64,000 nucleotides of DNA, taken from Phytophthora hibernalis (Eukaryota; Oomycota; Peronosporomycetes; Peronosporales; Peronosporaceae). Made by a program: the position numbers and the translations under genes. Below are positions 1 through 10,441 of this stretch, piece after piece. Every line of letters begins with the position of its first letter. Position 1 is the first letter of the stretch. The notes beneath the pieces were generated by a model. It did not search any database. It had not been told where the DNA came from and saw nothing but the letters and a program-made list of their open reading frames with translations. Where the stretch lies: assembly GCA_012656075.1 (NCBI GenBank), contig JAAKBF010000103.1, positions 186,001 to 250,000 on the forward strand. Reading direction: 5' to 3'.

Positions 1-291
1 GACATGGAGCTGAACTTGCTGGACTTGCGGTACATCGAAGACGCCGAGGACGAAGATGACTGGCACACCAGTCAGGTGTCGGCGGAGCGGGCTGTTTGTG
101 TAGACGTGGTGTTCTTGGGCGCTGGCGACGTGTTTGGCTACGACGCAGACCAGTCGTATCCGCTTGATGAAGAGGATGGAAATACGGCTGCACAGGGCGA
201 TGCAGCCAAGTATATCCATCGGGAGCCGCTGCAGAAACCTATCAACCCACCGTATGCAAATGCACTAAAGAAACAACAGAGCAAGCAATAG
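1..291 (+). CDS. 3' end of an unrecognised gene, cut by left edge
   Basis: The frame is open from the first base to a TAG at 289-291 and has no start of its own that looks better than the others. The visible 96 residues are acidic in the first half (a run of Glu and Asp after LRYIEDAED) and end in a Lys/Gln-rich tail. No domain is recognised. It could be the last exon of a gene that starts upstream. It converges on the deaminase gene, whose stop lies only 44 bases away. Confidence 0.45.
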   Translation, partial: DMELNLLDLRYIEDAEDEDDWHTSQVSAERAVCVDVVFLGAGDVFGYDADQSYPLDEEDGNTAAQGDAAKYIHREPLQKPINPPYANALKKQQSKQ

Positions 292-334
292 ACAAATATC
301 ACCTAGAATGCAATAGCGATTCAATCATGCCTTT

Positions 335-1176
335 TCAACTTCTTGCGATGGACTCACTTGCCCCAGTTTCCTCGCTTCCTGGACCGCGTTTCTTCCTTTT
401 CTTCTTGGAGTCTTCAACTACAGGTAATGCAGTCAGGACCAAGCTACCTCAATACAAGAAAGTAGCAAACTCTACCTCGTGGGTTCTCACTCGTGTAGAA
501 CTTCTTGAGCAGCGTGATAGCCTCGTCCTTGAGAATGCCCGACACGCACGGAAAGCCACGATGAACTTTACTGTTCGGGAGAGCACTGAAACATATTTGC
601 GTTAGTATCAAGCCATCAGAAAAAATGCCCGGTAGCTTACCTGCGCTCGTGCAAATTCAGCACAGAGCTGCACCCTCCAAAGCGGTCGTTGTGACAGCCG
701 AAGTATACGTTCTTGATGGAAACGTGGGCGAGTGCCCCTGCGCACATGATACATGGCTCGCATGTCACGTACAGTGTACACTCAGCCAGCACCTCCTTTG
801 CTGCGTCGCCGTAGGTGGCAGCGATGGACTCGATCGCTACGATCTCAGCATGCATGGTGGCCTGCAGGAACAATAGCAAACACTTAGATCAATGCAATGC
901 AGACCTGCCAGCAAACACTGGTGGTTATCATCTCGCTTACATTGTAGAGCTCGTTCACGCGGTTGGACGCACGAGCAATGATGTCGCCCTTTTGCACGAA
1001 CACGCATCCCACTGGTACTTCGGCGCGAGTCAACGCCTTCTCGCCCTATTGCATCAAATATAAGGGAAGAATTTGCATTATATACATGCAGACCGATAGC
1101 TTCGTTTGTTGTCATCCACCTCGAGCAGAGCTTCTCGCATAAAGCGCTCATGTTCATGCTCGTCGACGTCCACCAT
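335..1176 (-). CDS. ADAT2: tRNA-specific adenosine deaminase 2 (wobble A34 to I), five exons
   Basis: Predicted 191-residue catalytic subunit of the ADAT2/ADAT3 (Tad2/Tad3) enzyme that deaminates adenosine 34 of tRNA anticodons to inosine; zinc-dependent cytidine-deaminase fold. Exons on the minus strand: 1176-1120, 1045-941, 861-641, 585-476, 417-335; all four introns have GT..AG ends, and phases join in frame to a TGA. The active site is visible: His58-Ala59-Glu60 (HAE) and Cys91/Cys94 in PCIMC. Residues 22-50 match the family block around EVPVGCVF. The C-terminal tail is a Lys/Arg-rich stretch (KKKRKKRGPG), perhaps for nuclear targeting or tRNA binding (inference). The start ATG at 1176 is followed by an acidic lead and HERFMREAL, the usual beginning of the family. 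ADAT2 rather than a bacterial TadA-like enzyme is chosen on the eukaryotic context and length. No frame break in this gene. Confidence 0.9.
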
Positions 1177-1228
1177 TGCTCAAGATGTAAAATAGGTAAT
1201 TTGACATACCCATTTAAGTGTACCCATT
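1177..1228. promoter_or_regulatory. 52-bp divergent promoter region shared by ADAT2 and NDUFAF3-like gene
   Basis: Only 52 bases separate the two start codons, so both transcripts must start within or beside the other's 5' UTR. The plus strand holds CCCATTTT about 10 bases before the downstream ATG, which resembles the CA-TTTY core of the oomycete initiator. No TATA box is seen. The initiator assignment is tentative. Confidence 0.4.
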
Positions 1229-2045
1229 TTGGACGCACAGACGAATATGAGCCGCACCTTGTTGCAGCTTCGCCGGAGTCTCCGCGTGGCGACGCGGCCC
1301 ACGACGCAGCTAACGCGCCGCTGGATTAACTATGGTCACGACATGCACAAGGTGGGCATCCTCTCCGTGCTGGCATCTCGAATATCGCTTCATTCTAATC
1401 GGTTGGACTCTTTTTTCTATGACCAGGAAATGCTCAATGGCACGGCCAAAGTGTCCGTGACCGAATACGACGAAGGAGGGTTCGTCATCAACGACGTGGT
1501 GCGTTGACATTACTTTTTGGGTTCTTCGTTGTCGTCGCGGTGTTTTGATTTTGATATCGTTGTCGTGACTGCAGAATATGCGCGGTGGAGTGGCGTTGTT
1601 TTCCGAGATTGCCATGGTAAGCGCTAAGCCAGTGGTGTTGATCTATTGCCGCTGGAAGCTCAAGGTTCACTGGATGCTGTTATGATGTAGCTTTGGAAGC
1701 CGAAGAGGATTGAGGAGATCACTCGCGAGCACCTCGCGGTCTTCACGGTCTCCAACCCACCGATCGGTACGTCTGACGCGGTTATCATTTTGATTCGGAT
1801 GGAGGTTACTGAACTCGAATGTTGCAGAGATTTTGATCCTTGGCTGCGGAGACCGCATTAACCACGGACTTGCGCCGGAGCTGAAGGAGCTGCTCAAGGT
1901 GAACGGCATCGTGGTGGAGTATCTGGACACAGTCAACGCCTGCGCCACCTTCAACATCCTGAATGCCGAGGACCGCAGAGTGGCGGCTGCACTGCTGCCG
2001 TACGACCCCACTATTGTCACTACCGTCTTGGAAGGGTTCAATTAA
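1229..2045 (+). CDS. NDUFAF3: Mth938/NDUFAF3-family complex I assembly factor, five exons
   Basis: Predicted 176-residue mitochondrial protein of the Mth938/DUF498 family; NDUFAF3 helps early assembly of respiratory complex I in the matrix. Exons 1229-1351, 1427-1498, 1575-1616, 1691-1766, 1828-2045, all with GT..AG introns and phases that join without a break. The first ~30 residues are rich in Arg, Leu and Thr without acids, a typical presequence; translation may start at Met1 or at the second Met (1247). After it come the family's INYGHDMHK-like entry, a β-rich middle (GGFVINDV, RGGVALFSEIAM), and the diagnostic EILILGCGD block followed by the PELKELLKVNGI helix. Ends in TVLEGFN. Divergently arranged with ADAT2. 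Bacterial-type Mth938 proteins lack the presequence, so the mitochondrial assignment is favoured. Confidence 0.85.
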
Positions 2046-2155
2046 CACGCAACAAATAACGGACAGCTACCCACTGCAAGAGAATCCTTGAGTAAACTGA
2101 ATCGAGCTTTCCTCTCAAGAACCAACCAAGCTATCCGAAGATACGTGTCTGCCTC

Positions 2156-3127
2156 TTACCGTCGCATTTGGTGCTCACAACTGGGGCACTTGTAGCGCAC
2201 TCCTCTGTTCTCATACTTGTCGATGCAACCATGGTGAGCCACGGTCTCACAATTCCTTTGGCATCTAGCTCCTTGTAGCAGCTCGTACTGGCAGATTGGA
2301 CATTTCTTCACATGCATGGCGCGGAGGAATGCGATCAGTTCCAGGTACGCTCGTGGTCCTAGTGTGTAGCTGCGGGTGGGCAATTGCACAGCGCTGGGGG
2401 CGAACCACTTTTCAGCTGTCAGCTTGCGTAGTAGTTCCTGCACCTCGTCGATTTTTGTGGGACTTTTGCGTAGGTTATACAAGTCTGCCTCCTCCAAAGC
2501 ACCTTCCTCACTGCGCAAACAATTACAAACACAAATTAATAAAGCAGTTTTGAAGATGACTGCATGGTTTTCTTACGTTTCCACGATCTCCTCCATGGCC
2601 GCGCGCAGGAACACAATTTCCCAGGGCTTGAAATTACTGCCGAATGCCGTCAGCGAATCGTTGCTCTAAGGAAGTGGCATATTAGACGAATTTACACTGT
2701 TAGTTACAGCTCAAAGCCTCAGTATGCATAGCTTTTGAATGTAAATTGCTCTGCTTTCCTACCGTGTTGACTACCGCCAGGTACATTTCCCGTCGTCGAA
2801 CATGCCGCGGCGCACGTCGAGCGCAAAGGGTCGGATGTTCTCCGCGACTTTGCTCACCATTTGGTCCACGTTCGAGGCAGTCAAATCTGTTGCATCACAC
2901 AGCGTTAGCCACGGACTCTGCACTGTGTTAACGGTAACAGACAACGCACCTTCGCCCGTGAGCTTCCGGGCCAGACGTCGCACCTCCTGGTCATCCATTG
3001 CGCCCGCCGCCTGCACAGAACGCAGCCAAGATATAATCATTCACACACCAACCTCTTTATTGCGCGAAAATCGCAGCGTACGGACCATGATGCGCTGCAG
3101 TAGCATGCGGTCCGAGTCGTTCATCAT
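2156..3127 (-). CDS. NSMCE1: Nse1-like SMC5/6 subunit with C-terminal RING, one frame break
   Basis: Homologue of Nse1, a subunit of the SMC5/6 DNA-repair complex with an NH-RING ubiquitin-ligase domain. Exons 3127-3053, 3010-2950, 2886-2763, 2665-2577, 2510-2156 with GT..AG introns. Exons 1-3 give the winged-helix start (MLLQRIMVRTLRF, then VSKVAENIRPFALDVRRG), exon 4 a second helical block (FKPWEIVFLRAAMEEIVE), exon 5 a Lys/Trp-containing WH region and the RING: CPIC near residue 185, a second Cys pair, two adjacent His, and a last CPSC before the stop. At AAA 2786-2788 the frame jumps: read as is, translation ends at CTWR; with one more A the frame runs on into MYLAVVNT and the full length becomes 234 residues with every exon in phase. 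One lost base in a homopolymer is the simplest reading. Confidence 0.8.
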
Positions 3128-3370
3128 GGCAAGTGCTGACCAAAATATGGTGCCACCTTGTCAACGTCACAAAATCATTTTGGCCAATAAACGGCTTCCG
3201 ATACAATATTGACTTTTATGCACCAATATTATTGTATCGGATCACATTTAGTCATTTTGACTTGCTTTCCGTAAGGAGCACAATCGTGATCCATAAAAAA
3301 ATTCCAAACACAGAACTCGAAATCGAAATTACTTAATCGGACCACAATTTCAAAGGATCACCACGTCACA
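3128..3370. other. AT-rich intergenic spacer with an inverted repeat
   Basis: The spacer between the divergent Nse1-like and HslU genes holds an imperfect inverted repeat: CCGATACAATATTG at 3198-3211 and its complement at 3224-3240, the latter with three extra bases. The loop is 12 bases. It may be the remnant of a small transposable element or a promoter hairpin; nothing else was recognised. Confidence 0.4.
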
Positions 3371-4821
3371 ATGATGCTGCGTCGCTGGGTGGGCCTTCGC
3401 CGCTTCAGCTCCGTCGCCACGGACCTGCCACTGGCACCACTCGGCACGATCCCTCGCGGAGACATGGACCGCATCCCGGAGGACGTGGTGCGCGCGCTGG
3501 ACAAGTTTATTGTAGGACAGCAGGAGGCCAAGAAGGCGGTGGCCGTGGCGCTGCGCACTCGCTGGCGTCGTCGTCAGCTTCAGAGCGACGCGTTGCGAGC
3601 CGAAATCTCGCCCATGAACATTCTCATGAGCGGTCCCACGGGATCGGGCAAGACGGAGATCGCGCGGCGGCTGGCCAAGATCTCAGGCTCTCCGTTTCTC
3701 AAGGTGGAGGCGACCAAGTTCACCGAGGTGGGCATCTACGGCGCCAACGCTGACTCTATGATCAAGGACCTCGTGGACGTGGCTGTCAACTTGGAGCGGG
3801 CGGCCGCGCAGAAGCTGCACGCGGCAGCAGCTCGTGAGCGCGCGATCGACCGTCTCGTGGACCTGCTGGACCGCAAGAAGCTCAGCGACATCTCCCGGTC
3901 CGAACTCCGCGAAGAGATCGCGACCGGCAAGGCGGACAACCGCAAAGTGCGTGTACAGCTGAAGACGCTGACGAGCAAGACACGGCCTACGTCCGCAAAC
4001 GCCGATATGATGATGGAGATGCCGCCTGAGCTGGAGAACATGATGAAGCACCTGGATACGATCATGGCCTCACGTTTTCCGGCGGTGGTGCCAAGACCGA
4101 GGACAAGTCGCAGAGCATGACGGTGAAGGAGGCCTTGCCCCGTCTGGAAGCGGAAGAGGCGGATGAGATTATCGACGACGACGAGGTGGTCAAGAGGGCG
4201 TTGGAGAACGTGCAGCACAACGGCATTGTGTTTCTGGATGAGATTGACAAGCTCGCTAGTGCTGGTGACCAGGGTCGTACTGGTGGTAACGGTGCGAGCT
4301 ACCGTAAGGGTGAAGGCGTTCAGAAGGAGTTGCTGGCTTTGACTGAGGGATGTGCTGTTAACACCCGCTATGGCCTTGTGTACACGGACCACATCCTGTT
4401 CATTGCTAGCGGTGCCTTCCACCGCTCCAAGCCGTCAGACCTGATGCCCGAGTTACAGGGGCGCCTGCCTATTCGAGTGGCTCTTTCTCCGCTGGGCGCT
4501 GCTGAGTTTGAGAAGATCCTGAAAGAAACGGAACACAATCTGCTGGAGCAGACAAGTTCGTTGATGGCGACGGAGGGCGTGAAGCTCGCATTCACGGACG
4601 ACGCTATCAGCGAGATTGCGTCCATTGCGGAGCAGGTGAACGCACAGACGGACAACATCGGCGCACGCCGTCTTGCTACCATCATTAGCAAGATCACGGA
4701 GGAGGTGTCTTTCCACGCACCCAAGATGAATGGAGTGGATTTCGAGGTCGACAAGAAGTATGTACAGCAGCGTCTTGCCAACGTGCTGGACCGCACAGAC
4801 CTGTCCAAGTTCATCCTGTAG
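3371..4821 (+). CDS. HSLU: Mitochondrial HslU (ClpY) ATPase, one frame break
   Basis: ATPase/unfoldase partner of HslV in the HslVU protease; in eukaryotes that keep it, it acts in mitochondria. With the break repaired it has 483 residues. The N-terminus (MMLRRWVGLRRFSSV) looks like a presequence. Then the HslU start PEDVVRALDKFIVGQ, Walker A GPTGSGKT near residue 88, the KFTEVGIYG pore region, a charged I-domain, Walker B VFLDEIDK near 287, the GAFHRSKPSDLMPELQGR block, and the end DLSKFIL close to the canonical C-terminus that docks into HslV. The frame is lost at TTTT 4075-4078: the first frame ends at 4120, the second opens at once with SGGGAKTEDKSQ, as expected for the I-domain exit. One missing T restores it. 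Single exon. Confidence 0.88.
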
Positions 4822-4903
4822 GCAAAGTAACACGCCAAATGCAGACCGGATAGATCCAATGTCGTGATGCATTGCCCCTTTATCACAGCAGCTCTCACAG
4901 GTG

Positions 4904-5469
4904 TCACGCCTTGACAACCGCCTTCCAGGCGTCTTCAAACTCACTCCCCGCTTTTACTTTAGCCTCCACCGCGTCGGTGACCTCTTTGCCGTATATACAC
5001 TCCAAAATCTCGAGTTGGGGTCTCCCATAAGCTCGTCATATTTCGCGTTCATCGCTGCCGTGTAGTCAGTGATACGCTCCAGCCTGGGCAAGTCGTCGAA
5101 GATCGGCGTGAGGTAGACTTGGCAGGACACAGTCTCCCCCTTGCGCGAACCAGCCACCAGCTCCACATCGATCTCGTCGCGTGCGTACAGGTCGTCGTCA
5201 ACTTCTTCCAGTACATCCAGCGCCGCCAGCGTATCATTATCGACGCTGTAGACCTCTCCGACCACGCGATAGCCTTGGGTCGGCGCTCGATAGAGACACG
5301 GATAGAAGGCTTGGTCGTCCAACACCATGTGGAACTCCTCGTGTGCCGTACGAGCCGCACCGACAAACGAAGCCTTGTCCAGCTCAATTGCCGGTTGCAG
5401 ATACGCCGTGTAGTTGTAGAGACCGGTCTTGAGCGTCCCGTACACGAACACCAGTGTCCGATCCGCCAT
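4904..5469 (-). CDS. Gamma-glutamylcyclotransferase-like (AIG2-like) protein, copy 1, one frame break
   Basis: Member of the GGCT/AIG2-like fold, which releases 5-oxoproline from gamma-glutamyl peptides or amines; the exact substrate cannot be told. It starts MADRTLVFVYGTLKTG, with the family's VYGTLK loop, then CLYRAP, GYRVVGEVYSV, and LAALDVLEEV in the active-site region. The first frame would stop at 4954 after an atypical RFWSVYTAKRSPT tail. At GGGG 5017-5020 one extra G moves reading into a frame coding LECIYGKEVTDAVEAK and a stop at 4904, which matches the tail of the intact paralogue at 8619-9179 closely; corrected lengths are 188 and 186 residues. Single exon. Confidence 0.82.
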
Positions 5470-5565
5470 CGCGTCTTCTGAAGATTCGCAAATGACCAGC
5501 GAAATTATCAGATGTATGCAAGTTAAATATTTATATTACGTACTTAAGGTAGAACAGAGTAACAC

Positions 5566-7540
5566 ATGCAGTTCAGGAACGAAGCAGCCACGATGGACCT
5601 GCGTACGGCGCTCAACACCATGGAGGGCGACTACGACGATGGTGCGCCTTCTTTCTGTCTGATATAGCTGTATCTAGTGCTTCTGCTTCATGTGAACGCT
5701 CTGTAGCTAACTGATTGACCGTCGCTTTCCTCTCTGCAGAGCATGTACCTATGCAAACGGAGACCGTGGACGTGTATCTGCTACGACCGGAGGAGCCGCG
5801 CGAACTTGAGCTCAAGGACTTCACCATCATGAAACCAAAGAACAACAAGATGCACCGCCTTGTGCGCTTTTATCCTCGCTGTCAGATCTCGTACCGAGCC
5901 ACGCTGCCGGCCGAGGAGAAGGCAGTGACGTCCCCGGTGGCACAGTCACGACGGTGATGCTGCCGGAACGTCTACCACGCCACAACGGCGGCTTCAGCAA
6001 CCCCAGTCGCCACGCAGAGATTTTCAGAATGAAGAGGGCCTTGCTGAAGGAGTACTTCGAGTCTGTCAAGGACGACGACCGAGAAGCGGCGATGTTTGAC
6101 GCGCTTATTAGCAGAAGCACTCAGCCGTCTCAACAACCACAAGGCTGGGTGTCTAGGAACGACTACGAGGAGCAACCGGAGACGAGGAGGTTTCCTATGA
6201 TGGCTCCGCGTGAACGACGTCCGCTTCCGAAGTACAAACCTGTGAAAGTCGGGGGCGAAGACTTTGCCCCGCTGACGGGTGATAAACCGGGGAGCTTGAC
6301 GCTCGACGAACGAGTGAAGTACGTGTCGTCTCTGTGGCCTGGCTTGGCGCCTGTCGACGAAGACGACGATATCATGGACTATTATGGAATTGAAGTACAT
6401 ATCATTTCCGAGGATGAGAGGGAGCAGGAGCTGGCCGCAGAGGAGGGAGAAGATGTTAGCAACAATGAGCAAAAGGAGCGTGAACTGCCGGCGATAGCAG
6501 CGACTGCGTTGCAGCCCATAAATGAAGATGCAGAAATGAATGTGGAAATGGAAGAATCTGCCGCTAGTGGGTCCGAAACGACTGCTCCCGATACCCCATC
6601 GACACCGGAGTTGTCAGTGAAAACACGTAGTGCCGCGCTACAAAAGCTAAAGAGGGCTGCAGCAGAAGACGACGATGACATCAAACCAAATCCAATTGCC
6701 ACGAAGCAGGACGACTGGGTACAGTGCGACAAGTGTCAAAAGTGGCGTCGACTACCAAGTAAGAACCGCGTCGGTGTTGATATGATATTCGAGACTGACT
6801 TTACACTGTGTAACGTGTGTGTGTGCAGACCAAGTGAATGTGTCGGAGTTGCCGGCAGCTTGGTATTGCAAAATGAATCGCTGGGACAAGCGCCACAATG
6901 TAAGTTGCTTGCTGGGCGTGCACCTTCCCTTTGTTGGCGCAGTGGAATGACCTGTGCCTAAACTCTTCGTTACCCAGAAATGCGCGGCCCCGGAGGAGAA
7001 GCTCGTTCTGCTAATGAAGGGAACGGATTTGGTGGAGTACCGCCAACGCAAATTTGCGCAGGATTTCATTCTGCGCTGCAAGCGCCTGGACAAGTCTGCG
7101 CAGCACTACAAGTACACACACTCACACGACGATGATGGCGAACGTAAGTTTGTGCAGTGCACCGAGTGTCTGAAGGTGCGACCGCTCATCGGTGGCATGG
7201 ACCCGAACAAGGTGGATGAGCCCTTCGCCTGCTGGATGAACTGGGACGAGCTCTTAGCTAGCTGCTCAGCACCAGAAGGCCCGCTATTCCCACGTACCAA
7301 CCCTGAGCCGCTCCAAAACGCGTCAAGAGGAGGTAGTAACGGGTTTGGCATCCTATCAAGTGCCATTGCAGCTGAGTCCAAGGGGAAGAAGGGAAGTTAC
7401 GCAAGCTACAACACTTCCGAGCCTTCCGCATCAAGTGGAAACGGTCGTGGTGGTCACAAGACCGGCAAAAAGGTAAGCGCAAAGCGAATTCCGAGAAGAG
7501 TTTTGGTGGCAAGAAGACAAAGCGAAGAGCAGCGGCATAA
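5566..7540 (+). CDS. CW-type zinc-finger protein, four exons, one or two frame breaks
   Basis: Predicted chromatin protein of about 576 residues. Exons 5566-5641, 5740-6758, 6829-6899, 6978-7540. The CW domain lies across introns 2 and 3: WVQCDKCQKWRRLP, then AAWYCKMNRWD, then the last Cys in KCAAPEEK; these Trp and Cys are the zinc and methyl-lysine (H3K4) reader residues of the family. Upstream is a β-rich region (VYLLRPEEPRELELKDFTI) and an acidic linker; downstream a second Cys-containing segment (QCTECLKVRPL, FACWMNWDELLASC) that may be a further zinc site, then a Gly/Ser-rich tail. The frame is broken at CCCC 5932-5935 (one C short) and probably at AAAAA 7467-7471, where one more A gives a basic tail ending KKTKRRAAA. 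With both, the exon total is divisible by three. Either ATG 5566 or the in-frame 5593 may be the start. The 3' end is the least certain part. Confidence 0.72.
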
Positions 7541-8618
7541 ACTACTCAAGGTGTATTCATGTAGTTTGTGGTTTGCCTACGAAGGAATCGGATCAAGTGT
7601 AAGAACCATCACCGCGACGTCGTCGCTTTGGTTTTTCATTGTCATCATTTTCCAGGCCACCCTTCGGTAATAGCCACCTGTGCCCCAGCCTACTCTGCAG
7701 ACACTTCTTCTCTTTGTCGCTCAGCAAAATTGCGATACCTTCTGCAAGGGTTATCATCATCGAACAGCACCCCGCGAGCTCAACCAAGCAACTCGCCCGT
7801 AAAGCAAGAAGACTCGGGAACTTCATCTGCGCGTGGCAGCGGGAGGTCCTAGAAGCGGCCTTATGTTTTACATCACTGCGAGAAGAAATGTCTACACACC
7901 GAGTTGAGCCGAAGCACAAGACACGTAGGAACCGTGGAGGTGTCAAGAAGCCGTTAGGAGCTTCACAGCAGGATACCAGTGAATGAGTAAGAAGATGGAA
8001 ACCGAACAGCCATCGATCCGCCGTGCACATACAACACATTCCTACAGGACCTTAGAAAATCCATACAACAAGCCACAACCTCATCACTCTTCTAGCAAAG
8101 AAGAACACCTAGGCAACGTCACGCAGTCCTTGAGCGTTCTCCCCATTAGCTGCAGAAAAACCTCTCGAACGTGTTTTCATCATCAAGAAGGCACAGCCTT
8201 CTCTCAAATGTGGCTAAAACATCTTCACAATGGAGAAGAGCGGCGCTCAAGCCGTCAAGGCGAGCAACGGCAGCAGCTTCTTGCAGATTGTCGTCGGCCC
8301 CACAAAGAACACGAGCACATACACACAGATAAACAGCAGCGCTGTCACCCCTATCTTCCCACTAGCGTCCAGCCGTATCGAAGCCCCGCGGAGTCCGTCG
8401 TTCAATCCCCCCGATTCATGGCATACATTGGTGACCAGCCAAAGGGAGTATGAAAGACCCGCGATTGAAAAACCCGGGTTGGGTGGGTGGGTTAAACCAG
8501 GTGGGTTATTCCCTTTTTCACCATCCGGTATGGTTTTCTCAGATCTGATCCGAGTTGTTGGCTTCAATTTCGACACTTTGGAATTTGTTCCACACTTGAG
8601 ATCTTCCCAGCTTTCATC
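7541..8618. other. Spacer between CW gene and second GGCT-like gene
   Basis: No convincing gene. A stretch at about 7740-7852 reads as a Ser/Pro/Gln-rich segment (STPRAQPSNSPVKQEDSG) that could be a further exon of the CW gene. At 8230-8430 both strands have open frames with good codon composition: plus starts MEKSGAQAVK; minus (ending at 8247) contains a hydrophobic helix (VTALLFICVYVLVFFVG) and would have an ATG if one G were added to the G run near 8407. I cannot decide between them. Confidence 0.35.
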
Positions 8619-9179
8619 ATGGACACGTACGTATTCGTGTATGGCACGCTCAAGCGGGGCCTCGTCAACTACGACCGGTACCTGCGCCCGGCGGAGCTTG
8701 CGGGAAAGGCGGAGTTCATAGGTACGGGGCTCACTGCCTGTGCCGAGTTCCACCTCGTGCTCAACCCAGACCGCAGTGTGCCCTGCCTGTACCGTGCCCA
8801 CACGGAAGGCTATCAGGTGCCTGGGGAGGTCTACCGCGTGGATGCAGACGCTCTGGCGGCGCTGGACATCTTGGAGGCTGTTAAGGATAAATACTACCTG
8901 CGCGAGGAGATCCCCGTGAGCGTTGTGGAAGGTGCTCTTAAGCACGAGACGGTCACGTGTCAAGCCTACATCATGCCGGTCACGGAGGAGCTGCTGAAAC
9001 TCCCGCGCATCCCCGACTACACGTCGCGGATGCACAAGTCGTACCGTTCGCGCACCGCGACGCCTAGTCTCGAAGTGCTCAAGTGCATCTACGGAGAGGA
9101 AGTGACGAACGCCGTGCAGAGCAAGCTGAACGACGGGATGGAGTTCGACGGTGCGTGGGAGGCAGTGGTTGGAGCTTGA
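8619..9179 (+). CDS. Gamma-glutamylcyclotransferase-like (AIG2-like) protein, copy 2
   Basis: Intact single-exon paralogue of the gene at 4904-5469, 186 residues. Starts MDTYVFVYGTLKRG with the VYGTLK loop; CLYRAH, GYQVPGEVYRV and LAALDILEAV follow in the same order as in copy 1. The C-terminal helix (LKCIYGEEVTNAVQSK) is the stretch used to recognise the frame break in copy 1. The two copies lie about 3.2 kb apart in opposite orientation with the CW gene between them, so an inverted duplication is likely. Substrate unknown. Confidence 0.88.
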   Translation: MDTYVFVYGTLKRGLVNYDRYLRPAELAGKAEFIGTGLTACAEFHLVLNPDRSVPCLYRAHTEGYQVPGEVYRVDADALAALDILEAVKDKYYLREEIPVSVVEGALKHETVTCQAYIMPVTEELLKLPRIPDYTSRMHKSYRSRTATPSLEVLKCIYGEEVTNAVQSKLNDGMEFDGAWEAVVGA

Positions 9180-9248
9180 AGCAGTTAGTGAATGGAACCC
9201 ATTGTTCAATGCATGATTTTTTCAATTTTAACAGTTTGCAGTTTGCCC

Positions 9249-10318
9249 TTACACGGAGACTACCAGCACCGTGATGTCGTCACAGCTGCCGAGCTCCCGA
9301 GCCTCTTTGACGATGGCTTGGGCAGCCGCCTCGGCTGATGATCTTCCTCCACTGGCACCGAGTTCCTTGAGAGCAAGCACCATGGCTCGGTTGTTGTTTA
9401 GAACCGTCCAGACGCCGTCCGTGGCGATCACCAGGGTGCTTCGGCCAACAAGCAGCTGGCTCTGTCGGATTTCGGGCGTTGCGATCACCCAGTTCTTCAT
9501 ATCAGGGCCTTTCACGTCGATATCACCGATGGTCCGGAAAGGCTCGAGCACGCCCGCAATCCGGTTGTTCTGGATGTAGGCCCCACTTCGGAGTGCACGC
9601 ATTCGCTCGTTCGCGTTACTGGCGCAATGGTCTTCTGACAATGCAAACGTCTTTGCAGCCGCAGGGACCAGCGATTTACCCTTCGTCTTCTTCGCTGCTG
9701 CGGTAGATTCCGAGGCCTCTTGGACGATCGCACGACAGTCGCCAACGTTGAGGACGATCTTCTGCGGTGTGTCGGTGTTCGGGTCCACGTACAGCAGGAC
9801 GGCCAGCAGACACGCACCACTCAAGTCCATTTTCCGAGTGGCCATGGCGCAGAACGAGTTGTCCAGCTCCTCCATGACATTCGTCAGCTTGGCGTGGTCT
9901 AAGCCACCGTCGTAGACTTTATCTATGGCTTTGAACAGCTCATCTACGAGGAAATCGCCAGCCCACGAGCCCCCATGGCCATCCATCACCGCGAGCAGGT
10001 GGAACCGCTCATTGCTGGCCACCACGAAGCGGTCTTCGTTGGCGTGGCCCTGCGAGCCTTCCACCGACAACGAGGCCACGTCTAGCAGCCGGATAGCGTT
10101 TTCTTGCCCCCTCAGCTACAGTCCCAGTAGATCCCCAACTTGGATTTTGCTCTTCCTGGTTCTCCACGTCGCTCCCCTCCTCTTCGTCTTCAGACCCGTA
10201 CACTTCGTTGTCGACGGCTATGCCTACAACGTCGCGTAGTGGGTCATCGCTGCTGTCGGCGCGGACTTTGGTGAGCGCGCGCTGCAGTCGCCGCGGGAGC
10301 TCGTAGCAGAGACATTCA
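9249..10318 (-). CDS. PP2C-family Ser/Thr phosphatase, one frame break, start unresolved
   Basis: Metal-dependent protein phosphatase (PPM/PP2C). The core runs through HANEDRFVV, AVMDGHGG (metal-binding Asp), VGDCRAIV, ATDGVWTVLNN and the C-terminal DDITVLVV, all in the usual order over about 270 residues; the C-terminus is short. Upstream, another frame codes a plausible N-terminal extension (CYELPRRLQRALTK, then an acidic stretch GSEDEEEGSDVEN). It joins the core if one base is removed from CCCCC 10107-10111, giving EGQENAIRLLD. No ATG sits in that frame before the TyrRS stop at 10442, so exon 1 or a further break is missing from my reading. It converges on nothing; it is tandem with, and 3' of, the TyrRS gene on the same strand. 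Confidence 0.82.
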
Positions 10319-10441
10319 TCAGAGACCGATGTTCGAAAAATAAAGTTTATCGCTGACTTTCAGTGGGTGATAAGAATTTACGCTTTCGCAAATTGGTTCA
10401 GCCTCTCGTTACTCACTGCACCTATGCATCTAACGCTATGC

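Noticed and set aside
3371..4120. HslU N-terminal half as a separate short gene
   Set aside because: The second frame continues the same conserved protein without a gap, so one gene with a base error is simpler.
7593..8039. Minus frame with WLLPKGG, like a Nudix entry motif
   Set aside because: No REUXEEXGU Nudix helix follows and no fold-like context; the match is too short to count.
8247..9209. 320-codon minus-strand open frame
   Set aside because: Its larger part is the antisense shadow of the intact GGCT-like gene at 8619-9179; only the last ~60 codons are kept as a candidate small ORF.
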